Below, piece after piece: positions 38,941-47,011 of a DNA stretch of 64,000 nucleotides (its first letter is position 1; the number at the start of each line of letters is the position of its first letter). The stretch lies in the NCBI RefSeq assembly GCF_000772965.1, contig NZ_JPVQ01000002.1, positions 1 to 64,000 on the forward strand, written 5' to 3'. The translations under genes were made by a program, and so were the position numbers. The stretch is from Ureibacillus massiliensis 4400831 = CIP 108448 = CCUG 49529. Its GTDB lineage: Bacteria; Bacillota; Bacilli; Bacillales_A; Planococcaceae. The notes below the pieces were generated by a model. That model was not told the origin of the DNA, ran no database searches, and saw only the letters and a list, made by a program, of their open reading frames with translations.

Positions 38941-39344
38941 TTTTTTAAATCGAATTTCAAGGTTTCTGTTGTAAAAAGCAGTCCGAATTGAAAATAGTTA
39001 GCCCCAATTCCTGTCACTACTGCAATAAGAAGAAATGGTAAAAGGATGGAAGCCATTTCAGTAAGGGTTTGTGCATATATTTCCATTACCGTTTCTTCGG
39101 TTATAGACTCAATCAGTATATTTTTTTCAATGAATTGATGAAAGAATGAAAACAAACCTTCTAACATAAATGGTGCCCAAACATAAAGGAACAAAAATAA
39201 TATAAGCAATAATACCGCTGCTGTTACATCCTGACTTTTAACGACTTGTCCTTTTTTCCTTGCATCTTGTCGCTTTTTCGGTGTCGCCTTTTCAGTCTTT
39301 TCTCCTGCAAAAAATTGCAAGTCTAATTGAAGAAATAACTTCAC
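38928..39344 (-). CDS. flhB: FlhB, N-terminal part (separate reading frame)
   Basis: This 138-residue frame has the FlhB N-terminus DLQFFAGEKTEKATPKKRQD and membrane helices 1 and 2, then reads LLFTTETLKFDLKK before ending WIR and a TAA at 38928-38930. The GTG start at 39344 follows the fliR stop directly, with AGGTGG upstream. The true continuation, MDPIKGIKK, lies in the -1 frame at the A7 run. So flhB is either frameshifted by a one-base deletion (natural or sequencing) or read through by slippage. I list the halves separately and regard the gene as one unit. Confidence 0.9.
   Translation of the reverse strand: MKLFLQLDLQFFAGEKTEKATPKKRQDARKKGQVVKSQDVTAAVLLLILFLFLYVWAPFMLEGLFSFFHQFIEKNILIESITEETVMEIYAQTLTEMASILLPFLLIAVVTGIGANYFQFGLLFTTETLKFDLKKWIR
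38940..38946 (-). other. Slippery A AAA AAA heptamer at the flhB frame junction
   Basis: On the minus strand the codons run GAT TTA AAA AAA TGG. The seven As form A_AAA_AAA in the correct phase for a -1 tandem slip, after which reading continues ATG GAT CCG, joining FDLKK directly to MDPIKG. An eighth A would give an intact gene. No strong upstream Shine-Dalgarno or downstream stem-loop was seen near it. Confidence 0.6.
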
Positions 39345-40121
39345 CTAAGCACCACCTAACAAGTTCATTAAATCTCTCATAGCAATGATCATGATTTCCA
39401 CTAAATTTTGCATCACCTGAATCATGACACCCATGACAATGAACAAAACTAAAAAACCAATGGCTATTTTTATCGGAAAACCAACAACGAAAATATTTAA
39501 CTGTGGAACTGTTTTTCCAGTAATCCCTAATGCCACCGTCACAAGAAATAATGTTGCAACAACTGGCGCAGACATTTGAAATGCGATGGCAAAAACAGAT
39601 CCGAATAATTTTATGATATATTCTACTGTCCCAACATTTCCGAAGTTTGGATATAGCTGATCAATAGGCATAAATTGAAAACTATAAAAGATACCATCTA
39701 ATATTAAATGATGTCCATTGATTGCAAGTAAGACAAATATTAAGAGTACGTTAAAAAATTGACCCATGAGCGGACTTTGAGTACCTGTTTGTGGATCGAT
39801 AATATTTGCCATAGCAAAACCCATTTCAAAATCAATAAAGCCCCCAGCTATTTGTACAGCAGAAAACACAATATAAGCACAGACACCGAGCATTAATCCG
39901 ATGATTGCTTCTTTTAGAATAAGTAATATGTAATTTCCATCTATAGCAAATGGTTCAACATTAAATGTATAATACATCATCCAAGAAAGGACGAGTGCTA
40001 ATGCAATTTTCAGTTGAGGTGGTATTGTTCGATATGAAAAAAACGGGATTGATACGAAAAAAGCTGATACTCTCACAAAAATTAATAATAAAACAGATAA
40101 TTTTGGAATAAGTTCTGTCAT
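39345..40121 (-). CDS. fliR: Flagellar export gate protein FliR
   Basis: This 258-residue membrane protein forms the export gate with FliP and FliQ. About six hydrophobic helices are visible, along with family sequences near the N-terminus (IPFFSYRTIPPQLKIALAL at 25-43) and GFAMANIIDPQTGTQSPLMGQ near 100-120. Typical length. It lies 4 nt after fliQ; its stop codon is followed immediately by the GTG of flhB. Confidence 0.95.
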   Translation of the reverse strand: MTELIPKLSVLLLIFVRVSAFFVSIPFFSYRTIPPQLKIALALVLSWMMYYTFNVEPFAIDGNYILLILKEAIIGLMLGVCAYIVFSAVQIAGGFIDFEMGFAMANIIDPQTGTQSPLMGQFFNVLLIFVLLAINGHHLILDGIFYSFQFMPIDQLYPNFGNVGTVEYIIKLFGSVFAIAFQMSAPVVATLFLVTVALGITGKTVPQLNIFVVGFPIKIAIGFLVLFIVMGVMIQVMQNLVEIMIIAMRDLMNLLGGA

Positions 40122-40125
40122 TTAA

Positions 40126-40395
40126 TCACCCAATGTATCGATCTAAATTATTTAATATACCGTATACAAAAGATGTTATTTGAGATAGCATCCATGGACC
40201 AAAAAATACAATACCTACAAGGACTGCAACAATTTTTGGAACAAATGCTAATGTTTGCTCTTGAATAGACGTTGTTGCTTGGAAAATACTCACCGCGAGA
40301 CCCGAAATTAAAGCTATTAATAACAAGGGACCCGAGACAATGAGTACAGTCCATATCGCTTGTTCTGCAATTGAAATGACCATTTCTTGTGTCAT
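40126..40395 (-). CDS. fliQ: Flagellar export gate protein FliQ
   Basis: This 89-residue protein consists of two membrane helices and belongs to the FliPQR gate. Recognised by SIAEQAIWTVLIVSGPLLL and AVSIFQATTSIQEQTLAFVPK. ATG at 40395 was chosen because GGGG lies 9 nt before it; a TTG at 40404 is an in-frame alternative. It starts 12 nt after the fliP stop. Confidence 0.96.
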   Translation of the reverse strand: MTQEMVISIAEQAIWTVLIVSGPLLLIALISGLAVSIFQATTSIQEQTLAFVPKIVAVLVGIVFFGPWMLSQITSFVYGILNNLDRYIG

Positions 40396-40407
40396 ATGTA
40401 TCAACCC

Positions 40408-41073
40408 CTAAAAACTTTGAAGTAAGGATTTTACGACCAAATACCACCCATCAACTAAAACAAATAATAAAATTTTAAATGGTAATGAAATCATAACAGG
40501 CGGTAACATCATCATCCCCATTGACATAAGGACACTCGCTACGACCATATCTATCACTATAAATGGAATAAAAATCATAAACCCAATTTGAAATGCTGTT
40601 TTTAATTCACTTAATGCAAATGCCGGAACAAGCATGGTTAGTGGAATTTCTTCTACTGTTTCAGGACGTTCCGCTTGGTTATAGTTAATGAATAATTCTA
40701 AATCTTCCTGTCTTGTATGCTGTGCCATAAATTGTTTGAATGGCGTACTTGCTCTATCATAAGCTTCTTCAATGCCAATTTCCTCGTTAAATAACGGTTG
40801 GAGCGCATTGTCGTTTACTTCTTGAAGAGTAGGCGCCATGACAAAAAATGTTAAGAATAGTGCAAGACCTATAATGACCTGGTTTGGCGGCATAGTGTTT
40901 GTCGCTAACGCTGTTCTTGTAAAAGATAGTACAATCACTATTCTTGCAAAGGAAGTCATCAATATTAATATACTTGGAGCGAGTGAAAGAACTGTTAATA
41001 GAAGCAGTAATTGTATGGATGTAGACACATTTGTTGGATCACTGTTAGAAAAGAAGGAGATAAATTCTTCCAT
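40408..41073 (-). CDS. fliP: Flagellar export gate protein FliP
   Basis: This 221-residue protein is the core of the export gate. Signature sequences are LLLLLTVLSLAPSILILMTSF and RTALATNTMPPNQVIIGLALFLTFFVMAP, and IPFIVIDMVVASVLMSMGMMMLPPVMISLPFK near the C-terminus in segments. No long cleaved signal peptide is seen; the protein begins MEEFISFFSNSDPT and is slightly short at the N-terminus. It overlaps the fliO stop by 1 nt. Confidence 0.97.
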   Translation of the reverse strand: MEEFISFFSNSDPTNVSTSIQLLLLLTVLSLAPSILILMTSFARIVIVLSFTRTALATNTMPPNQVIIGLALFLTFFVMAPTLQEVNDNALQPLFNEEIGIEEAYDRASTPFKQFMAQHTRQEDLELFINYNQAERPETVEEIPLTMLVPAFALSELKTAFQIGFMIFIPFIVIDMVVASVLMSMGMMMLPPVMISLPFKILLFVLVDGWYLVVKSLLQSF

Positions 41074-41795
41074 TACTCATCGCGCTCCTTTTCCTTCCAT
41101 TTTTCCAATTCATCACGACGCTCTTTTTTAATATCAGATAATCGTTTATTTAATATTTCTCCAAAACTATTTTGATTATGTTCTTTTGGCTCACTTTTTG
41201 ATTTTGGATTTATCTTTTTTAATAGTTCTGCAATATATGGTGTTGTAGAAGTAAAGGTTTGTTTTTCTTCAAAGTTGTTAATTAATGACTCAATTTCCTC
41301 ATTATCGTCAATCTCTTTTATTAATTGGACATTCTCTCCGACACCAACAATATAAATTGACTTTCCAACTTGAAGAATTTGTACAGATTTTTGTGAACCT
41401 AACGTGACACCACCAATATTACGTACTAAACTATTTTGCTGATAATTTCGGCTTTTTTTGTTGATGAACTTTAAAACAAATAATAATAAAGCAAGTACAA
41501 AAATAAGTGAAAACAACATTTTAATATAATCCCAAGCACTTAAACCTTGTCCCATCGTTAACTCATTTTGTGTTTGGGAGTCAAATTTTCCTTCTTGATC
41601 GGACTGTTCTTGATCATCCTGTTTTTGTTCATCCTGTTTTTGTTCATCCTGATTAGTTTGCGGATTTTGTAACCAATCATTAACCATTTGGTTGTTCGAC
41701 GTCGCATTTACTGTAGCTTGTACTGGTGCACATATCGTCATGATTACAATGAATACAATTGCAGACCAAACCTTTAACTTAAATGAAGCATGCAT
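41073..41795 (-). CDS. fliO: Flagellar protein FliO (FliZ in B. subtilis)
   Basis: This 240-residue protein is anchored by one membrane helix at about 90-110 (YIKMLFSLIFVLALLLFVLKF). An N-terminal hydrophobic segment ending APVQATVNA looks like a signal peptide. Between them lies an acidic DEQKQ-type repeat. The cytoplasmic part has VRNIGGVTLGSQKSVQILQVGKSIYIVGVGENV in segments, the FliO domain. It helps assemble FliP in the export gate. It lies between cheY and fliP, as in B. subtilis. Confidence 0.92.
   Translation of the reverse strand: MHASFKLKVWSAIVFIVIMTICAPVQATVNATSNNQMVNDWLQNPQTNQDEQKQDEQKQDDQEQSDQEGKFDSQTQNELTMGQGLSAWDYIKMLFSLIFVLALLLFVLKFINKKSRNYQQNSLVRNIGGVTLGSQKSVQILQVGKSIYIVGVGENVQLIKEIDDNEEIESLINNFEEKQTFTSTTPYIAELLKKINPKSKSEPKEHNQNSFGEILNKRLSDIKKERRDELEKWKEKERDE
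41615..41656. repeat. 15-bp tandem repeat within fliO
   Basis: A 15-nt unit, TGTTTTTGTTCATCC on the plus strand, is repeated just under three times with small changes. It encodes repeats of DEQKQ in the disordered linker of FliO. The length is a multiple of 3, so gain or loss of units would keep the frame. Confidence 0.6.
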
Positions 41796-41799
41796 TAGA

Positions 41800-42162
41800 T
41801 CAACCTAAAGCTTTTTGAATTGCTTCAATTACTCGATCCGCTTGGAATGGTTTAACGATGAAATCTTTTGCACCAGCTTGAATTGCATCAATTACCATTG
41901 CCTGTTGCCCCATAGCTGAACACATAATAACAATCGCATTTGGATCAGTTCCTTTAATCGCTTTTAACGCAGCAATCCCATCCATTTCTGGCATTGTAAT
42001 ATCCATTGTTACTAAATCAGGCTTTAATTCATTATATTGTTCAACAGCTTGTGCTCCATCTGCTGCTTCTCCAACTACTTCAAATCCATTTTTCGTTAAA
42101 ATATCTTTAATCATCATGCGCATGAATGCAGCATCGTCAACAATTAGTATCTTTTTAGACAT
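41800..42162 (-). CDS. cheY: Chemotaxis response regulator CheY
   Basis: This 120-residue single-domain receiver is phosphorylated by CheA and binds FliM and FliY at the switch. Phosphoacceptor D54 lies in VTMDITMPEMDG. The acidic pair is at D9 and D10, and the conserved lysine lies in DFIVKPF near 104. It lies between fliY and fliO, the Bacillus arrangement. No fused domain. Confidence 0.97.
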   Translation of the reverse strand: MSKKILIVDDAAFMRMMIKDILTKNGFEVVGEAADGAQAVEQYNELKPDLVTMDITMPEMDGIAALKAIKGTDPNAIVIMCSAMGQQAMVIDAIQAGAKDFIVKPFQADRVIEAIQKALG

Positions 42163-42186
42163 AGTATGATTCCTCCAATTTAAACT

Positions 42187-43416
42187 CTATCTTAAGTTAT
42201 TTAATCGATCCGCTTGGCTTACAATATCTGTTATACGTACTCCAAAGTTTTCATCAATTACAACAACTTCACCTTTGGCAATTAAACGATTATTGACTAA
42301 AATATCTACTGGTTCACCAGCAAGTTTATCTAATTCAATAATAGAACCTGTAGACAGTTGTAATATTTCTTTTACCGAATGCTTCGTACGACCGAGCTCG
42401 ACTGTTACTTGCAAAGGTATATCAAGTAACATATTTAAGTTACGTGCTTCACTTTGTGTAATATTTGGCTGCTCAAATGCAGCAAATTGTGCCTGCTGAA
42501 CATTTACATTCTGCTGTGGCGGCTGTTGATAACGTGGTGTTGAAAAAATCGGCGGCTCTTCAAATACAGTCGCAGCAGCTTGTTGTGAATGAATCGGTTC
42601 TTGAGTTGCAGGCTGATTCATCGGTTGCTGTGTTGTGTTTTGTTGTTGTGTCTGTTGAACTGGTGCACTTGAAACTTGTGCAGGCTGTTCAGCAACTGGT
42701 TGATTCACTTCAGCACCTGGCTCACCTAATAATGTTTTGACAATATCTTTACTAAAATTAAGTGGCAATAATTGCATAATGTTGGAATCAATTAATTCGC
42801 CAATTTTCAATCTAAATGATACTTTTACTAATAAATCTTCCTGAGGTATATTATCGTGACCTTCATTTTGTTGGAAATTTAATAAATCAATTGAAGGTGG
42901 AGAAATATCCACTTTTTTATTAAAGATTGTTGACATCGAGGTTGCAGCTGAACCCATCATTTGGTTCATTGCTTCTTGCACTGCACTCAGTTGTATTTCA
43001 CCTAATTCAGGCTTCGGATTTAAACCGTCCCCACCTAACATTAAATCTGCTATGATTGCAGCATCTGTTTGTTTAATCACTAGGAGGTTCATTCCAACGA
43101 GACCAATTGTATATTCAACTTGAACAGCAACGTACGGTTGAGGAAACTCCTCTTCTAAACGATTTCGATTGATCATCGAAACAACAGGTGTTGTAATATC
43201 TACTTTTTGTCCTAGTAATGCAGATAAAGCTGTAGCAGAACTACCGAAAGAGATATTTCCTACTTCACCAAGTGCATCCTGCTCCATTGGACTAAGATAA
43301 TCCTCAACACGGAGTTCTTCGGTTGATGATGATTCAGGTTCATTATTGTTTTCTTCTAATGATTCGCCTCTTAATAGCGCTTCAATTTCTTCTTGGGAGA
43401 GCATTCCATCATTCAT
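42187..43416 (-). CDS. fliY: Flagellar switch protein and CheY-P phosphatase FliY
   Basis: This 409-residue C-ring protein combines a CheC-type phosphatase with a FliN domain. An N-terminal CheY-binding peptide MLSQEEIEALL is followed by the phosphatase domain with EVGNISFGSSATAL near 50 and EAMNQMMGSAATSM near 150. A long Q/P-rich linker (about 230-320) is followed by the SpoA-like FliN domain (IPLQVTVELGRTKHSVKEIL). It overlaps fliM by 8 nt. It is about 30 residues longer than B. subtilis FliY, mostly in the linker. Confidence 0.95.
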   Translation of the reverse strand: MNDGMLSQEEIEALLRGESLEENNNEPESSSTEELRVEDYLSPMEQDALGEVGNISFGSSATALSALLGQKVDITTPVVSMINRNRLEEEFPQPYVAVQVEYTIGLVGMNLLVIKQTDAAIIADLMLGGDGLNPKPELGEIQLSAVQEAMNQMMGSAATSMSTIFNKKVDISPPSIDLLNFQQNEGHDNIPQEDLLVKVSFRLKIGELIDSNIMQLLPLNFSKDIVKTLLGEPGAEVNQPVAEQPAQVSSAPVQQTQQQNTTQQPMNQPATQEPIHSQQAAATVFEEPPIFSTPRYQQPPQQNVNVQQAQFAAFEQPNITQSEARNLNMLLDIPLQVTVELGRTKHSVKEILQLSTGSIIELDKLAGEPVDILVNNRLIAKGEVVVIDENFGVRITDIVSQADRLNNLR

Positions 43417-44404
43417 CCTCGTCTCCTCCTTTCAAAGAGTCCAAAATTTGTATAGCCATTTTCTTATTTAGTTTACCAGGTTGTACTGTGAATTTCGGTA
43501 AATTTCCGACTTTTAGAATAAGAGGATCATCAATTTTTTTATCTAATTGAATAACATCTCCCACATTCATAAAGAGAAAATCTTCTATCGTAATATCAGT
43601 AGCACCTAGTTCGGCAATTAAGTCAAGTTCAGCTTGCTTGACACGTGTTTCTAACATTTTTAACTGTTCAGGGGAAGATTCTTTCGTATTTGACTGCATC
43701 CAATATTGAACAGATAAATTATGAATAATCGGTTCTAGTACAACATGTGGAATACAAATATTAATCATACCCGTTGTTTCACCAATAATCGTATTTAAGG
43801 AAATGACTACGACTGTTTCATTAGGTGAAATCATCTGTAAAAACTGTGGGTTTACTTCTAGCTCGATTAACATTGGATCGATCTCAGCAATATTGTCCCA
43901 CGCTTCCCTTAAATTATCAAAAGCACGTTCAAATAAGTTGGTCATTATTTTTTGTTCAATTTCTGTTAAGTTGTCAACATTACTATAGCTTGCACCTGAT
44001 CCCCCCATTAATCGGTCCATCATCGAATAGGCAATATTCGGATTGATTTCCATTAAAATATTACCATCTAATGGTGGTACTTCAAATATATTTATTAATG
44101 TCATATTGGGAATCGATCGTACAAACTCTTCAAAAGGAATTTGGTCAACGGAAGCAACATTTATTTGAACATAGGTTCTCAATTGAGCAGAGAAAAATGT
44201 TGTCAGAAGACGAGCAAAATTTTCATGAATTCTCGTTAAGCTTCGAATTTGATCCTTTGAAAATCGAAGTGCACGCTTAAAATCATAGGTTTTAATTTTT
44301 TTCGTTTCTTCTTCTTTTTTCATTTCATCTGCTGACATTTCCCCAGTTGAAATTGCAGAGAGTAGTGCATCTATCTCTGATTGGGATAATACATCGCCTG
44401 CCAT
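43409..44404 (-). CDS. fliM: Flagellar motor switch protein FliM
   Basis: This 331-residue C-ring protein binds CheY-P. The N-terminal CheY-binding peptide VLSQSEIDALLSAI is clear. The middle domain has VDQIPFEEFVRSIPNMTLINIF near 95. The C-terminal SpoA domain has ITIEDFLFMNVGDVIQLDKK. Usual length. It lies 52 nt after fliL and overlaps fliY by 8 nt. Confidence 0.97.
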   Translation of the reverse strand: MAGDVLSQSEIDALLSAISTGEMSADEMKKEEETKKIKTYDFKRALRFSKDQIRSLTRIHENFARLLTTFFSAQLRTYVQINVASVDQIPFEEFVRSIPNMTLINIFEVPPLDGNILMEINPNIAYSMMDRLMGGSGASYSNVDNLTEIEQKIMTNLFERAFDNLREAWDNIAEIDPMLIELEVNPQFLQMISPNETVVVISLNTIIGETTGMINICIPHVVLEPIIHNLSVQYWMQSNTKESSPEQLKMLETRVKQAELDLIAELGATDITIEDFLFMNVGDVIQLDKKIDDPLILKVGNLPKFTVQPGKLNKKMAIQILDSLKGGDEDE

Positions 44405-44456
44405 TTACCCACCTCCATTTCAAGATGATTTACATTGTTCGGCATGACTGAACAAA

Positions 44457-44897
44457 TTACTGAATGATGTAGGAGGTAATGTAGACTTGTTCAACTGTAC
44501 CTACTTGCATCAATTCGTTTAATTGTGTTTTTATAGTGGATTGTAAAAAGATTTTCCCTTGCTTTCCTTGTAAATCCTCTTCCGTTAACTCAGAGAGCTC
44601 TTGTATAATGATATCTTTAATTTGGAAATCTCGCTTCGTTAACTCTTCAGCAGCTTTTTTACTGTCCGTCTGAATTTTTAATTGCAAACGAACAAAACTA
44701 TCATCTGCTAAATTCGTTGTCATTTCAGGAACATCGATTGATGCTTCTAAAATCTCATCAATCGTAGGTTCTCCAGTTGCAGCTTTTTGATTATTAAATT
44801 GCGTTAATAATACAAAAATTACAACACCTATTAGCGTAATTGTTACTAAAATAATCAGCATTACGGTTAGCAATTTATTACTATTGTTATTCTTCAT
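44457..44897 (-). CDS. fliL: Flagellar basal body protein FliL
   Basis: FliL supports stator function near the motor. From ATG 44897 it has 146 residues, near the 140 of B. subtilis: one membrane helix (about 10-32) followed by an extracytoplasmic domain with DDSFVRLQLKIQTDSKKA. The start was chosen because GAGG lies 8 nt upstream; ATG at 44903 would abut it. It overlaps the end of swrD by 11 nt. Confidence 0.93.
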   Translation of the reverse strand: MKNNNSNKLLTVMLIILVTITLIGVVIFVLLTQFNNQKAATGEPTIDEILEASIDVPEMTTNLADDSFVRLQLKIQTDSKKAAEELTKRDFQIKDIIIQELSELTEEDLQGKQGKIFLQSTIKTQLNELMQVGTVEQVYITSYIIQ

Positions 44898-45108
44898 CTT
44901 CATCACCTCGTAGATGCGGGTTTGATAGTATTTGGATATCACGATAAAAACTTGTTATTTTTTGACGCACCTCTTTTGCACTTTCTAAAACAATAAATTT
45001 GCGCCCAGTTGTAAGCGTAATTGTTGTATCAGGAAATGATTCCACTGTTTCTATGTATATAGCGTTGATGGAGAATGGTTTTCCGTTTAATCGAGTAAGT
45101 TCTATCAT
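44887..45108 (-). CDS. swrD: Flagellar protein SwrD (FlbD/YlzI family)
   Basis: This 73-residue protein matches the FlbD family: MIELTRLNGKPFSINAIYI near the start and TITLTTGRKFIVLES at about 30-44. In B. subtilis SwrD supports flagellar torque and swarming, probably through the stators. The ATG at 45108 is fixed by the conserved first residues. Its only strong Shine-Dalgarno, AGGAGG (45149-45144), lies 35 nt upstream with a GC-rich hairpin in between (45116-45140), an unusual layout. It overlaps the fliL start. Confidence 0.93.
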   Translation of the reverse strand: MIELTRLNGKPFSINAIYIETVESFPDTTITLTTGRKFIVLESAKEVRQKITSFYRDIQILSNPHLRGDEDEE

Positions 45109-45151
45109 TGAAATAGGGCCGGGTCAGTGAGAGCCGGCCCGACCCTCCTTT
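45109..45151 (-). promoter_or_regulatory. Hairpin between the swrD Shine-Dalgarno and ATG
   Basis: In the transcript AAAGGAGGGTC (45151-45141) is followed by GGGCCGG (45140-45134), an 11-nt loop, CCGGCCC (45122-45116) and TATTTCA before the ATG. If the stem is folded, the SD-to-ATG spacing falls from 35 to about 10 nt. A competing pair GGGTC/GACCC (45145-45141 with 45125-45121) would involve the SD. The segment is all G+C-rich in an AT-rich context. Confidence 0.6.
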
Positions 45152-45220
45152 GCAATGAGATATTAATTATATTTAAGTATTCTATTTAGCCATTAAAATA
45201 ACATTGCTAGTTTACTAGGA

Positions 45221-46531
45221 TTAACGTTTTAAGTTTACAAGCTCTTGAAGAATTTCATCAGATGTTGTAATAATACGAGAGTTGGCTTGGAAACCACGTT
45301 GAGTAACAATCATTTCAGTAAATTCTTCAGATAAGTCAACATTGGACATTTCTAAGAAACCAGCTTCGATCGAACCAATACCATTCTCTGTAGCAGTACC
45401 AACTACTGGTTGACCTGAGTTAGACGTTTCTTTGTAATAGTTACTACCTGCTTTTTCAAGTCCACCTGTATTTGGGAATTTTGCTAACTGGATTTGTCCT
45501 GCCACTTGTAATTTCCCGTTTTCATCAACAAAGTTAATTGTACCATCTTGAGCAATCGACATACTTTGTGCAGTTGTTGGAATTTGGATAGGTCTTAAAG
45601 CTTCAGTTAATGTTGTTGTATAAACTGTACCTGTACCTGTTTGGATTAATGTTTCCTCGATAGTATCAAATATATCAGCAGTAAAGCTTGTGATAGGACT
45701 GTCATCCGCTGTAAAGTCAACAACATTACCATCTTCATCAACTAGAGTATTTTCACCAGTGACTTCATATCGAGCATTATCAATCGTTACAAAAAGCTTA
45801 CCTGTAGATGAATCAATCTCGATGTCTACTAATTGTGCATCACCATTTTCGTCTTCGTAATCTGCTTGTATTTGCGTAAAACCGTCAGCGTCATCATAAG
45901 ATTGAAGTTTGCCATCGACAATAACAAGAGCTCCATCTAAGTCAGCAGCTTCATCTACATCATCTGGGTTAATAGTTGCCCCATCAGTAACATACTCACC
46001 ATCTTCATTCACTAACAATGTAAATGATTGGTTATTAAATGTAAGAGTTTCTGTAGTTAACCCCATAATTGGAACAGTAGCTGATGTAAGTGTTGCATCA
46101 TAACCAACGAGATATTTACCGTCAGAATTGACTACATAACCATCTCGATCCATGTAAAAGTTTCCTGCGCGTGTATATTGCGTATTAGTAAATCCTGCTT
46201 TTCCTTCTGTACTATCTGCGACTTGGAAGAAGCCATCACCAGAAATCGCTAAGTCAAGAGTACGAGCTGTTGTTTGTAATGATCCTGTAGAGTGAATTGT
46301 GTCAATTGCAGCAATTTGAGAACCTAGACCTACTTGTTTTGGATTTACACCCCCACGAGTTTCAGTCGAAGCTGATGCACCTGCAGTTGTTTGTGAGATT
46401 AAATCCTTAAATACTACACGACCTTTTTTGAAGCCATAAGTGTTCACGTTTGAGATGTTATTCCCAATTACGTCAAGTTTTGTTTGGAAGTTTTTTAAAC
46501 CTGAAATACCAGAGTACATAGAACGTAACAT
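45221..46531 (-). CDS. flgE: Flagellar hook protein FlgE
   Basis: This 436-residue hook subunit has the rod/hook N-terminus MLRSMYSGISGLKNFQTKLDVIGNNISNVNTYG in segments and the C-terminus EEFTEMIVTQRGFQANSRIITTSDEILQELVNLKR, the D0 helices shared by flagellar axial proteins. The large middle (about 140-330) forms the surface D1/D2 domains and is acidic and variable. Secretion uses the type III system; no signal peptide. AAGGGAG precedes the ATG, and an 85-nt structured leader lies upstream. Confidence 0.95.
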   Translation of the reverse strand: MLRSMYSGISGLKNFQTKLDVIGNNISNVNTYGFKKGRVVFKDLISQTTAGASASTETRGGVNPKQVGLGSQIAAIDTIHSTGSLQTTARTLDLAISGDGFFQVADSTEGKAGFTNTQYTRAGNFYMDRDGYVVNSDGKYLVGYDATLTSATVPIMGLTTETLTFNNQSFTLLVNEDGEYVTDGATINPDDVDEAADLDGALVIVDGKLQSYDDADGFTQIQADYEDENGDAQLVDIEIDSSTGKLFVTIDNARYEVTGENTLVDEDGNVVDFTADDSPITSFTADIFDTIEETLIQTGTGTVYTTTLTEALRPIQIPTTAQSMSIAQDGTINFVDENGKLQVAGQIQLAKFPNTGGLEKAGSNYYKETSNSGQPVVGTATENGIGSIEAGFLEMSNVDLSEEFTEMIVTQRGFQANSRIITTSDEILQELVNLKR

Positions 46532-46616
46532 TGTATCGTTCTCCCTTCAATTTTTATATGAGTGTCTCGCGTCTATCAGTCGGCGAGCTTTAGGCATCCT
46601 TTTCAGGTCCTGCCTA
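46532..46616 (-). promoter_or_regulatory. Structured leader before flgE
   Basis: The 85-nt gap has two tight hairpins in the transcript. The first, arms 46616-46611 and 46596-46591, is TAGGCA/TGCCTA with an internal loop, a CCT/AGG helix and a GAAA tetraloop. The second is CTCGC/GCGAG (46587-46583 with 46570-46566). GGA occurs twice in the first hairpin, including AAAGGATG, which resembles a CsrA site. The element begins just after the stop codon of the upstream gene. It does not match any riboswitch class I know. Confidence 0.5.
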
Positions 46617-46997
46617 TCATAGCACGATTGTGCCATCAATGTTTGTAAATAATTGATTTTTTGCTTCAGTGCGTTCCATCGCTGTAATTACCGTTGCATT
46701 TTTAGCACTTACAATCAACGCGGCTTGCTCCATCAATACTAAAGGTTGATTGACTCCTTTTGAACGTGCTTCAAATACTTTATCCGTTACCACTTGCCAT
46801 TCTTCATCTGAAATGCTTATGTTGCGCTCGATTAACCGTTCATTTGCATGTTTACTAATTTTTAGTTCTTGGCTATTTGTTGCCTCTTGCAAATGTTCAA
46901 GGAATGACTGTTTTGTTTGAATCGTATTTGTTTTTAGACTTTTTTGTGGTTGTAATAGCGGTTGCAATGGCACGTGCTGAATTTGTATTCTATGCAT
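46617..46997 (-). CDS. Flagellar operon protein, TIGR02530-like family
   Basis: This 126-residue protein is found between flgD and flgE in many Gram-positive flagellar operons. The region ISKHANERLIERNISISDEEW at about 45-65 (in segments) and MEQAALIVSAKNATVITAMERTEAKNQLFTNIDGTIVL at the end identify it. Its function is unknown; a hook assembly role is suspected from position. No signal peptide. It lies 14 nt after flgD. Confidence 0.85.
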   Translation of the reverse strand: MHRIQIQHVPLQPLLQPQKSLKTNTIQTKQSFLEHLQEATNSQELKISKHANERLIERNISISDEEWQVVTDKVFEARSKGVNQPLVLMEQAALIVSAKNATVITAMERTEAKNQLFTNIDGTIVL

Positions 46998-47011
46998 GTG
47001 CTTTCACCAGC

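Noticed and set aside
41615-41656. Tandem repeat as a possible CRISPR-like array
   Set aside because: Units are contiguous 15-nt in-frame repeats coding DEQKQ with no spacers, inside fliO.
42520-42720. Q/P-rich region of fliY as a frameshift or insertion
   Set aside because: The frame stays open, the flanking CheC-like and FliN domains are intact, and variable linkers are typical of FliY.
46532-46616. c-di-GMP-I (GEMM) riboswitch before flgE
   Set aside because: A GAAA tetraloop hairpin is present, but the conserved GACGCAAAGCC core and the second tetraloop-receptor helix are absent.
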